From Mycobacterium shigaense (GTDB taxonomy: Bacteria; Actinomycetota; Actinomycetes; Mycobacteriales; Mycobacteriaceae), in assembly GCF_002356315.1 (NCBI RefSeq), contig NZ_AP018164.1, positions 4,836,001 to 4,900,000 on the forward strand: a stretch of 64,000 nt of DNA, given 5' to 3'. Of this stretch, positions 9,090 through 17,805 are shown in pieces. The notes beneath the pieces were generated by a model. It made no database searches and was not told the origin of the DNA. It worked only from the letters and a program-made list of their open reading frames with translations. Position numbers and translations under genes: made by a program. Positions within the stretch are counted from its first letter, which is position 1, and each line of letters opens with the position of its first letter.

Positions 9090-9974
9090 ATGCCTAGTCG
9101 TGGGCAAATCCCGGCGAGTGAACTTCTGGGTTGGTACGAGCACGCGCGCCGCGATCTGCCGTGGCGCGAACCGGGCGTCAGCGCGTGGCAGATCCTGGTC
9201 AGCGAGTTCATGCTGCAGCAGACGCCGGTGGCGCGCGTGCTGCCGATCTGGATCGACTGGGTGGCGCGCTGGCCCACGCCCTCGGCCACCGCGGCGGCCA
9301 GCGCCGCCGATGTGCTGCGCGCCTGGGGCAAGCTCGGGTATCCGCGACGGGCCAAGCGCCTGCACGAGTGCGCCGTCGTGATCGCGCGCGATCACGACGA
9401 TGTCGTTCCCGACGACGTCGAAACCCTGTTGGGGCTACCGGGTATCGGCAGCTACACGGCGCGGGCCGTGGCGTGTTTCGCCTACCGCCAGACGGTTCCA
9501 GTGGTCGACACCAACGTGCGCCGGGTGGTGGCCCGCGCCGTGCGCGGCCTAGCCGACGCCGGCGCGCCGTCGACAACGCGCGATCATGCCGACGTTGCCG
9601 CTTTGCTGCCGGAAGACGCTACGGCGCCGGTCTTTTCGGCGGCACTGATGGAGCTGGGAGCCACCGTGTGTACGGCCCGAGGGCCGCGGTGCGGGTTGTG
9701 TCCGCTGGGCTCGTGCGCATGGCGGAACGCCGGCTATCCCGCCGCGCAGGGGTCTGCGCGACGGGTGCAGACGTATGCCGGCACCGATCGCCAGGTCCGT
9801 GGACGTCTGCTGGATGTGTTGCGCGCCAACGCCTCCCCGGTGACCCGGGCCGAGCTCGACGTGGCGTGGCTGACCGATACCGCGCAGCGCGACCGGGCGT
9901 TGTATTCGTTGCTCGCCGACGGACTGGTCACCCAAACGGCCGATGGGCGGTTCGGGCTAGCCGGCGAGGAATAG
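9090..9974 (+). CDS. mutY: A/G-specific adenine DNA glycosylase MutY
   Basis: 294 aa from ATG 9090 (GTG 9075 is an in-frame alternative); Mtb MutY (Rv3589) is 304 aa. Removes adenine mispaired with 8-oxoG. Visible are the N-terminal LPWREPGVSAWQILVSEFML block with the catalytic Glu, the helix-hairpin-helix LPGIGSYTARAVACFA, the catalytic Asp in VVDTNVRRVV, and the 4Fe-4S cluster Cys set CTARGPRCGLCPLGSC, whose last spacing (4 residues) is one shorter than in E. coli MutY. Converges with and overlaps the next gene by 18 bp. Confidence 0.94.
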   Translation: MPSRGQIPASELLGWYEHARRDLPWREPGVSAWQILVSEFMLQQTPVARVLPIWIDWVARWPTPSATAAASAADVLRAWGKLGYPRRAKRLHECAVVIARDHDDVVPDDVETLLGLPGIGSYTARAVACFAYRQTVPVVDTNVRRVVARAVRGLADAGAPSTTRDHADVAALLPEDATAPVFSAALMELGATVCTARGPRCGLCPLGSCAWRNAGYPAAQGSARRVQTYAGTDRQVRGRLLDVLRANASPVTRAELDVAWLTDTAQRDRALYSLLADGLVTQTADGRFGLAGEE

Positions 9975-10712
9975 CTCGAGCGCCTCACGGTATACCTGCG
10001 GCGCCTCGTCATGGATCAGATGGCCGGCGTTCGGCACTGCCAAATATGTTGTCAGTGAACGTCTTTCAGCCATCGTGCGCATCTGACCCGGTGGAGTGAC
10101 CGAATTGCCGGCCTCGAGCAGCAGCGCCGGTGCCCGCACCGCCGACCACTGCGACCAGTAGTCGCGGGTGCCCCATTCGGCGGCGATCTCAATCCAGCGC
10201 GCGGTGTGCCCGTGCAACCGCCACCCGGTGTCGGTGCGGTCGAAGGCCTCCAGGAAATACCGCCCGGCAACGGGTCCGAATTCACCGAATACCTGCTCTG
10301 CTGAGGAGAATTCGACCGGCAGCGCACGCAACCACGGCTCCCACGGGCCGGTGGTGCGGCCGCGGAAATCCGGCGCCATGTCCTCGACGACCAGGGCCGA
10401 AACCAGATCGGGGCGCGCCGCGGCCAAACACCACGAGTGCAGGCCCCCCATCGAATGCCCGACCAGCCGCACCGGCGACCCCAGCGCGCCGACCGCGTCA
10501 CCGAGATCGGTCACGAACCGTTCGGTGCTGATCGGATGCGGATGGTCGACGTCGCGACCGCGGTGCCACGGCGCGTCGTAGGTGTAGACCGTGCCCAGCC
10601 TCGTCAGCCACGGAAGTTGACGCGACCAGGTGCTGCCCCGCCCCATCAGGCCGTGCACCAGCACCAACGGCTCACCTTCGCCGCCGCGGCAGGTGAGCAA
10701 ATCGCCGGTCAT
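9957..10712 (-). CDS. Alpha/beta hydrolase (Rv3591c-like)
   Basis: 251 aa serine hydrolase of unknown substrate. Has the oxyanion-hole block VLVHGLMGRGSTW, the nucleophile elbow GHSMGG with Ser87, and a C-terminal His in NAGHLIHDEAP; the acid residue is presumably the Asp of the strand-6/7 region. No signal peptide or membrane helix, so cytoplasmic. Its 3' end overlaps the mutY 3' end by 18 bp. The start ATG 10712 lies about 60 bp from mhuD, divergently. Confidence 0.9.
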   Translation of the reverse strand: MTGDLLTCRGGEGEPLVLVHGLMGRGSTWSRQLPWLTRLGTVYTYDAPWHRGRDVDHPHPISTERFVTDLGDAVGALGSPVRLVGHSMGGLHSWCLAAARPDLVSALVVEDMAPDFRGRTTGPWEPWLRALPVEFSSAEQVFGEFGPVAGRYFLEAFDRTDTGWRLHGHTARWIEIAAEWGTRDYWSQWSAVRAPALLLEAGNSVTPPGQMRTMAERRSLTTYLAVPNAGHLIHDEAPQVYREALELFLAG

Positions 10713-10775
10713 CCCTCCATCTTGCGTGGCAAACCCGAGGGCGGGGTGAGGTGGGGGCGCGGTAGCCTAACAGGC

Positions 10776-11096
10776 ATGCCGCCAGTGGTGAAGATCAACG
10801 CAATTGAAGTACCCGCCGACGCTGGCCCGGAACTGGAGAAGCGGTTCGCCCACCGCGCGCACGCGGTCGACAATCAACCGGGCTTCCTCGGCTTTCAGCT
10901 GCTGCGTCCGGTCAAAGGTGAGAACCGGTACTTCGTGGTGACACACTGGGAGTCCGATGAAGCGTTCCAGGCCTGGGCAAGCGGGCCCGCCGTCGAAGCC
11001 CATGCCGGCCAGCGTGCCAACCCCGTCGCGACCGGTGCGTCGCTGCTGGAATTCGAGGTGGTCATGGACGTCACCGGGAAAAAGCCCTCTGCGTAG
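10776..11096 (+). CDS. mhuD: Heme-degrading monooxygenase MhuD
   Basis: 106 aa, ortholog of Rv3592. An IsdG-type ABM-fold enzyme that degrades haem to mycobilin and iron without releasing CO. The catalytic set is intact with a one-residue shift relative to Mtb: Asn8 (KINAIE), Trp67 (FQAWASG) and haem-ligating His76 (VEAHAGQ). ATG 10776 gives the conserved MPPVVKINAIEVP start. The upstream stretch 10761-10775 holds a weak IdeR-like half site (see findings). The lpqF reading frame overlaps its 3' end. Confidence 0.95.
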   Translation: MPPVVKINAIEVPADAGPELEKRFAHRAHAVDNQPGFLGFQLLRPVKGENRYFVVTHWESDEAFQAWASGPAVEAHAGQRANPVATGASLLEFEVVMDVTGKKPSA

Positions 11097-12429
11097 CCCA
11101 CACCCGGCGCGGCTGCTGGCCGTCACCACCGCAGCGGCATTGGTCGCGGCCCTGGCACCGGGCTGCGCGCCCTCCCCGTCGTCGCTGGCCAACGCCGCGA
11201 ATCCGGCCCGGCAGATCGACACCCGGACGCCGCCGGGCCTGCGCGCTCAGCAGACCATGGACATGCTGAACTCGGACTGGCCCATCGGCCCGGTCGGGGT
11301 CCGCACCCTGGCCGCTCCCGACAAGGTCGACCCGGTGGAAACCATCATGGAGGCGTTGTGGTGGGATCGCCCCTTCGCCCTCGACAGCGTGGACATCAGC
11401 GCCAGCGCGGCCACACTGCACCTCACCTCGTCCTACGGCGCGCGCCAAGACATCCGGATTCACACCGACGACGATGGCAGGGTCGATCGGTTCGATCTCG
11501 AGACGCTGCCGCCGACCGTAGCTTCATGGCACGACGTGGACGGGGTGCTGAGCAAGACCGGTGCCCGGTATTCCTACCAGGTCGCCAAGGTCGACAGCGG
11601 CCGATGCGACCCGGTGCAAGGCACCAATACCGGCGAATCCCTGCCGCTGGCGTCGATTTTCAAGCTGTACGTGCTGCACGCGCTGGCGGGCGCGGTGCGC
11701 AACCACACGGTGTCCTGGGACGACCAGCTGACGGTCACTGAGAAGAGCAAAGCCGTGGGCTCGTCGGGCCTGGGATTGCCTGTCGGAGCACAGGTTTCGG
11801 TTCGCACCGCTGCCGAGAAGATGATCGCCACCAGTGACAACATGGCCACCGACCTGCTGATCGAACGGATGGGCACGCACGCCATCTCCGAAGCCTTGGC
11901 GACGGCCGGCCATCACGACCCGGCCAGCATGACGCCCTTCCCCACGATGTACGAGTTGTTCTCCATCGGCTGGGGGCAACCGGATCTGCGCAGCCAGTGG
12001 CAGCACGCGGACCCGCAAGCCCGGGCCCGGCTGCTCGCCCAGGCGAATTCCACTCCATACCAACCCGACCCGACCCGCGCGCACAGCCCGGCGTCGGCCT
12101 ACGGCGCCGAGTGGTACGGCAGCGCCCAAGACATCTGCCGAGTCCATGCGACGCTGCAGGCCGACGCGGTCGGTGAGGCCGCACCGGTCCGGCAGATCCT
12201 GTCCGCGGTGTCGGGTATCCAGCTGGACCGGAATGTGTGGCCCTACATCGGCGCGAAAGCCGGTGGCCTGCCCGGAGATTTGACCTTCAGCTGGTATGCG
12301 GTCGACAAGACACAACAGCCGTGGGTGGTCAGCTTCCAGCTCAACTGGCCGCGAGATCACGGGCCGAAGGTGACCGGCTGGATGCTGCAGGTAGCCAAGC
12401 AGGTCTTCGGGCTGATCGCGCCGCAGTAG
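11035..12429 (+). CDS. lpqF: Lipoprotein LpqF, class A beta-lactamase-like
   Basis: About 464 aa if started at GTG 11035; the Mtb ortholog Rv3593 is 452 aa. Exported lipoprotein with a penicillin-binding/beta-lactamase-like domain. Hydrophobic signal LLAVTTAAALVAALAPGC with lipobox Cys. The serine-hydrolase triad motifs are PLASIFKL (SxxK), ATSDNMATD (SDN) and GAKAGGLPGD in the place of KTG. No ATG lies between GTG 11035 and the signal core; CTG 11089, with a purine run upstream, would give a more typical short n-region, so the start is uncertain. It overlaps mhuD by about 60 bp with the GTG start. Confidence 0.85.
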   Translation: MRRCWNSRWSWTSPGKSPLRSPHPARLLAVTTAAALVAALAPGCAPSPSSLANAANPARQIDTRTPPGLRAQQTMDMLNSDWPIGPVGVRTLAAPDKVDPVETIMEALWWDRPFALDSVDISASAATLHLTSSYGARQDIRIHTDDDGRVDRFDLETLPPTVASWHDVDGVLSKTGARYSYQVAKVDSGRCDPVQGTNTGESLPLASIFKLYVLHALAGAVRNHTVSWDDQLTVTEKSKAVGSSGLGLPVGAQVSVRTAAEKMIATSDNMATDLLIERMGTHAISEALATAGHHDPASMTPFPTMYELFSIGWGQPDLRSQWQHADPQARARLLAQANSTPYQPDPTRAHSPASAYGAEWYGSAQDICRVHATLQADAVGEAAPVRQILSAVSGIQLDRNVWPYIGAKAGGLPGDLTFSWYAVDKTQQPWVVSFQLNWPRDHGPKVTGWMLQVAKQVFGLIAPQ

Positions 12430-12432
12430 CCC

Positions 12433-12984
12433 TCAAAGCCTCAGCGTCCAAGCGTTTCCGCGGCGGTGCATCCCGACCGAGCCGACCGGCTTGACGTCGA
12501 CGCGCCAGAACGATGCCGGCGCGGACTTCAGGGCAACCACGATCGCCGCGCGGATCACCGCCGGGTGCGTGACGGCGACGGTCCGTAACCCGTTGCCCGC
12601 CAAGGACTCCAGCCAGCCCTCGACCCGTTCGATGAGGCCGGTCACCGACTCACCGCCGTGCGGCGCAGCAGCGGGCTCGGTCAGCCACTGCCGCAGGTCG
12701 GCCGGCGCGACGGCGTCCAGCGCCTGCCCGCGCCACCGCCCGCAGTCGAGGTCGGCCAATCGGGGCTCCGTAGCGGCTTGCAGGCCAAGCAGCTGCGCGG
12801 TCTGGCGAGCCCGGCGCTCCGGAGCCGTGAGCTGACGGGTGTGGGCGGCAACCTCCGGGCGCGCGGCCGCTTCAGCCTGCCGCCGCCCCGTGTCGTTCAG
12901 CGGTTCGTCGACGGGAAATCGCCCGGTCGCCATCGCGTCGGTCATGGCGTGCGACAGCAGCGTCAGCCGGACGACGTCGGTCAC
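12433..12984 (-). CDS. Histidine phosphatase superfamily protein with atypical catalytic motif, cbtAB-linked
   Basis: 183 aa from GTG 12984, which overlaps the cbtA stop by 4 nt (GTGA). Overall fold cues of the phosphoglycerate-mutase/CobC clan: PLNDTGRRQAEAA, the T-x-PERRARQTAQLL helix, LDCGRWRGQAL, GGESV and a second His in VAVTHPAVIRAA. The signature Arg-His-Gly is replaced by Ser-His-Ala (LLSHAMTDAM), keeping the nucleophile His. Location in a B12-riboswitch operon suggests a CobC-like (alpha-ribazole phosphatase) or regulatory role; this is inference. No counterpart is recalled at this position in Mtb. Confidence 0.82.
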   Translation of the reverse strand: MTDVVRLTLLSHAMTDAMATGRFPVDEPLNDTGRRQAEAAARPEVAAHTRQLTAPERRARQTAQLLGLQAATEPRLADLDCGRWRGQALDAVAPADLRQWLTEPAAAPHGGESVTGLIERVEGWLESLAGNGLRTVAVTHPAVIRAAIVVALKSAPASFWRVDVKPVGSVGMHRRGNAWTLRL

Positions 12985-13772
12985 GCCGCGATGCTCGATG
13001 CCCGTCCGCTCACGGCCTTGCCCTCGATCAGCCGCTCGGCAAGCGGCGCGAAGACCAGGCCGATGGTCACCCACAGCACCAGTTGCGTTGCCAGCGAGAG
13101 CAACCGGAATTCGTAGAGGACGTCGGCGGGGAAGCCCGGATAGCTGATCGCACCCGAGGCGTCGCGCAGTGGTTGCGGCGTCTCGTCCACCGTCGGGAGC
13201 AGCACCATCACGAGTGCGGCCATCACCACGTAGCCACCCGCGGCGAGCAGCCGGCCGTTCCACGCACCGAACCGGTTGGTGAGCCGTCGGGCCAGCGACA
13301 CGGCCGCGACCGCCAGCAACACCGAAACTCCAACCATCACCAGGTACCATCCGGTGCGTTCAGCGATCGTGTCGGACTGACCGACGGCCGGCGGATTCGG
13401 CGGATACTTCACGAACGGAACCAGGTAAACCGCGACGAACGCCCCCGCGGCGAGCGACGCCGAAAGCGGCCGCGGGGCAACGTTTCCGGCGCGGCCGTAA
13501 GCGACCACGAACGCCACCGCGAACAGCGCGCCCATGGCGAGACCGAAGATCAAGACACCGAAGCCCAGCCCGGCACCCGACTGCACGCCGCGGCTGAACA
13601 GCTCGGCGCCGTGCTCGTGCAGGCCCTGGGCCTGCTCGGCCTCGGTCCGGCCGTCCTCGAAGGCGATCGCGCGGCCGATGACCGGCTCGGCGCAGAGGCG
13701 GGAGAAGACGAAGGCCAGCACCGCGCCAACGGCGCCGGCCAGCAGCCCGCGTGCGATCAGACGCTTTTCCAC
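12981..13772 (-). CDS. cbtA: CbtA family cobalt transporter subunit
   Basis: 263 aa from GTG 13772. Predicted inner-membrane cobalt permease of the CbtAB type, serving cobalamin synthesis. The N-terminus MEKRLIARGLLAGAVGAVLA starts a helix, and about five further hydrophobic segments follow (LGFGVLIFGLAMGALFAVAF, SASLAAGAFVAVYLVPF, WYLVMVGVSVLLAVAAVSLA, GGYVVMAALVMVLLP, ATQLVLWVTIGLVFAPL). The family-typical RLCAEPVIGRAI and VKYPPNPPAVG segments are present. It lies 10 bp after cbtB, and both are under the cobalamin riboswitch. Confidence 0.92.
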   Translation of the reverse strand: MEKRLIARGLLAGAVGAVLAFVFSRLCAEPVIGRAIAFEDGRTEAEQAQGLHEHGAELFSRGVQSGAGLGFGVLIFGLAMGALFAVAFVVAYGRAGNVAPRPLSASLAAGAFVAVYLVPFVKYPPNPPAVGQSDTIAERTGWYLVMVGVSVLLAVAAVSLARRLTNRFGAWNGRLLAAGGYVVMAALVMVLLPTVDETPQPLRDASGAISYPGFPADVLYEFRLLSLATQLVLWVTIGLVFAPLAERLIEGKAVSGRASSIAA

Positions 13773-13782
13773 GCTGGACGGG

Positions 13783-14007
13783 TCAGTGGCAGGGGAAGCC
13801 GAGCAGATGCCGTGCGTCGTGCACGAACTCGTGCACGTGGGTGTCGCTGCCGAACACCGACACCGCGCCCTGGTCCACGCCGACGAAGTAGATCGCCAGC
13901 AATGCCAAAAAGGCAGTCGCCGCCAGCCACAGCGCGGCGCTGGTCGCCGATAGATCTATCGCGCGCGTAGGGGTTGTCTTGGAACCGGCCACAGGATTGG
14001 ACACCAT
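13783..14007 (-). CDS. cbtB: CbtB-domain cobalt transporter small subunit
   Basis: 74 aa. One transmembrane helix (about residues 25-44, LWLAATAFLALLAIYFVGV) followed by the diagnostic histidine-rich tail (THVHEFVHDARHLLGFPCH) thought to bind cobalt. ATG 14007 is preceded at 7 nt by AGAAGGAG, which lies at the 3' edge of the cobalamin riboswitch, so ribosome access is probably what the riboswitch controls. First gene of the cbtB-cbtA-phosphatase operon. Confidence 0.93.
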   Translation of the reverse strand: MVSNPVAGSKTTPTRAIDLSATSAALWLAATAFLALLAIYFVGVDQGAVSVFGSDTHVHEFVHDARHLLGFPCH

Positions 14008-14017
14008 CGACTCCTTC

Positions 14018-14125
14018 TGGGATTTCGCGTCCCGCTGGTGGTGTTGGCGACGAGTTGCGGGTCTGACTATGGACAGTGGCGCGACCGTTCTGGAGTTTCA
14101 CCAGATTCCGTTACCCGTCTATCAA
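14018..14125 (-). promoter_or_regulatory. Cobalamin (B12) riboswitch upstream of cbtB
   Basis: Read on the minus strand, the leader contains the conserved cobalamin aptamer core in order: GGAATCTGGTGAAACTCC with its UGG/CCA stem, then GAACGGTCGCGCCACTGT, then the B12 box AGTCAGACCCGCAAC (14054-14068). An inverted-repeat-rich tail containing CCAGCGGGACGCGAAAT ends at the cbtB ribosome-binding site. The order, spacing and position in front of a cobalt transporter all fit the RF00174 class. The ends are approximate. It probably represses cbtB translation when cobalamin is plentiful. Confidence 0.9.
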
Positions 14126-14323
14126 CATGGGTCAGTCTAAACCGTCGACCCGAATGAAGATCAATCGATTACCGCTGCGGTGGTTCCCGCCGTAGCCGAG
14201 CTCCGATCTCGGCGACGTCGAACCGCATCGCAATGATCGCGTGCACACGCGTTGGATCTCCCAGCCCGGAAGATCGTTGGTGGTCACGATCAGCACAAAC
14301 GAGCCCCTCTTCTAGAGCACAGC

Positions 14324-14365
14324 ACAAGCGGGCGGTAGCCCCGGCAGAGACTACCGCCCGCTTGT
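14324..14365 (-). terminator. Perfect 15-bp hairpin downstream of clpC1, possible terminator
   Basis: Arms 14324-14338 and 14351-14365 are exact reverse complements (ACAAGCGGGCGGTAG) around a 12-nt loop. It lies about 120 nt past the clpC1 stop, in the space before the oppositely placed riboswitch promoter. No U-tract follows on either strand, so it would be a U-less hairpin terminator or simply a repeat-derived palindrome. Confidence 0.5.
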
Positions 14366-14475
14366 GGCGACCCGCTTCACCCGGCTACGCCGCGCTCACG
14401 ATCGCCACGCCGCCCGCTTGTGGCGACCCGCTTGACCCGGCTACGCCGCACTCACGACCGCCACGCCGCCCGTTT
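14354..14475. repeat. 56-bp tandem repeat, about 2.1 copies
   Basis: The unit begins CGCCCGCTTGTGGCGACCCG at 14355 and again at 14411, with only three or four differences over 56 bp; a third copy starts at 14467 and breaks off after about 7-8 bases. The right arm of the 14324-14365 hairpin is the first part of copy one. Located between the clpC1 stop and the B12-riboswitch operon. The CCCGGCTACGCCGC core resembles interspersed GC-rich intergenic repeats common in mycobacteria; no family name is assigned. Confidence 0.85.
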
Positions 14476-14485
14476 CCGCTGATCG

Positions 14486-17017
<2,532 letters not shown>

Positions 17018-17345
17018 CGGTGGTTACCTGCTCTCCCTCACCATCGGTACGACCCTCTTAGCGGTTCCCGCCGGCCCCGAAGGGCCGGAACTGCGTACCT
17101 GGTGTCCACTGTAATGGTCGGCCCGCCGGGCTTCCTACCTCGCGGTGCCTTGCCGTCGGGCCCTGCGAAGCCTGTCCCCGCCTATCTTCGGATCTCCCTC
17201 CGACGTCGGGGCCGCAATTGATCAAACGGGGCGAACCGTCAAATCGTTTCCGCAAGCCGCCGGCAATTGTTTCGCCACCAGCGAAAGCGACAAAGAACCG
17301 GCGCCCAGGCCTAATGACTGACCCGGGCGCCGGTTTGCCGTCTGG
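17018..17345. promoter_or_regulatory. clpC1 promoter region and lsr2 3' flank
   Basis: 328 bp between lsr2 (stop 17346) and clpC1 (start 17017), both on the minus strand. The lsr2-proximal part holds a clear hairpin terminator (17296-17335). The clpC1-proximal part must contain the clpC1 promoter; CGCTAAGAGGG (17053-17063, minus strand) resembles a ClgR half-palindrome CGC-N5-GCG with one mismatch. No gene was recognised in this stretch. Confidence 0.5.
17296..17335 (-). terminator. Intrinsic terminator of lsr2
   Basis: Arms AACCGGCGCCC (17296-17306) and GGGCGCCGGTT (17325-17335) are perfect 11-bp complements with an 18-nt loop. In the direction of lsr2 transcription the stem is followed by TCTTTGTCGCTTT, a pyrimidine-rich tail. 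It starts 10 bp after the lsr2 stop. Confidence 0.8.
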
Positions 17346-17684
17346 TCAGGTTGCCGCGTGGAATGCGTCGATGACGTCGGCCGGGATGCGGCCGCGCGTC
17401 GACACGTTGTGACCGTTGCGACGAGCCCATTCGCGGATTGCCGCGCTCTGTTCGCGGTCGATGGCGCCGCGACCGCGGCCGGAACCCGAACGCCCACGAC
17501 GACGCCCTCCGACACGACGTCCGGCCGCCACCCACTGCTTGAGATCACCGCGGAGTTTCGCGGCATTCTTAGTCGAAAGGTCAATCTCATACGTCACCCC
17601 GTCAAGCCCGAATTCGACAGTTTCGTCGGCGGCACCCGCACCGTCGAAATCATCGACCAAGGTGACGGTGACTTTTTTCGCCAT
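17346..17684 (-). CDS. lsr2: Nucleoid-associated protein Lsr2
   Basis: 112 aa from ATG 17684, exactly the Mtb Lsr2 length. H-NS-like xenogeneic silencer that binds AT-rich DNA in the minor groove. The N-terminal oligomerisation domain begins AKKVTVTLVDDFDGAG; a basic Gly/Arg-rich linker (GRRVGGRRRGRSGSGRGRG) follows; the C-terminal DNA-binding domain has EWARRNGHNVSTRGRIP, whose RGR clamps the minor groove. The frame is open upstream to 17777 but the family N-terminus fixes the start. Its own terminator makes it a single-gene unit after lysS. Confidence 0.98.
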   Translation of the reverse strand: MAKKVTVTLVDDFDGAGAADETVEFGLDGVTYEIDLSTKNAAKLRGDLKQWVAAGRRVGGRRRGRSGSGRGRGAIDREQSAAIREWARRNGHNVSTRGRIPADVIDAFHAAT

Positions 17685-17805
17685 TGGCTTACCCTCGCGT
17701 TTCTTCCTGAGCAGTTGCTGAGCAGATTGAACCCACTCCCCGGTTAACAACCTGCCATATGTACGCAGCATACTCAATCTGAGCGCGCGACGTACAGTTC
17801 AGCTT

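Noticed and set aside
14354..14475. Possible CRISPR array
   Set aside because: The copies are directly adjacent 56-bp tandem units without unique spacers, and no cas genes are nearby.
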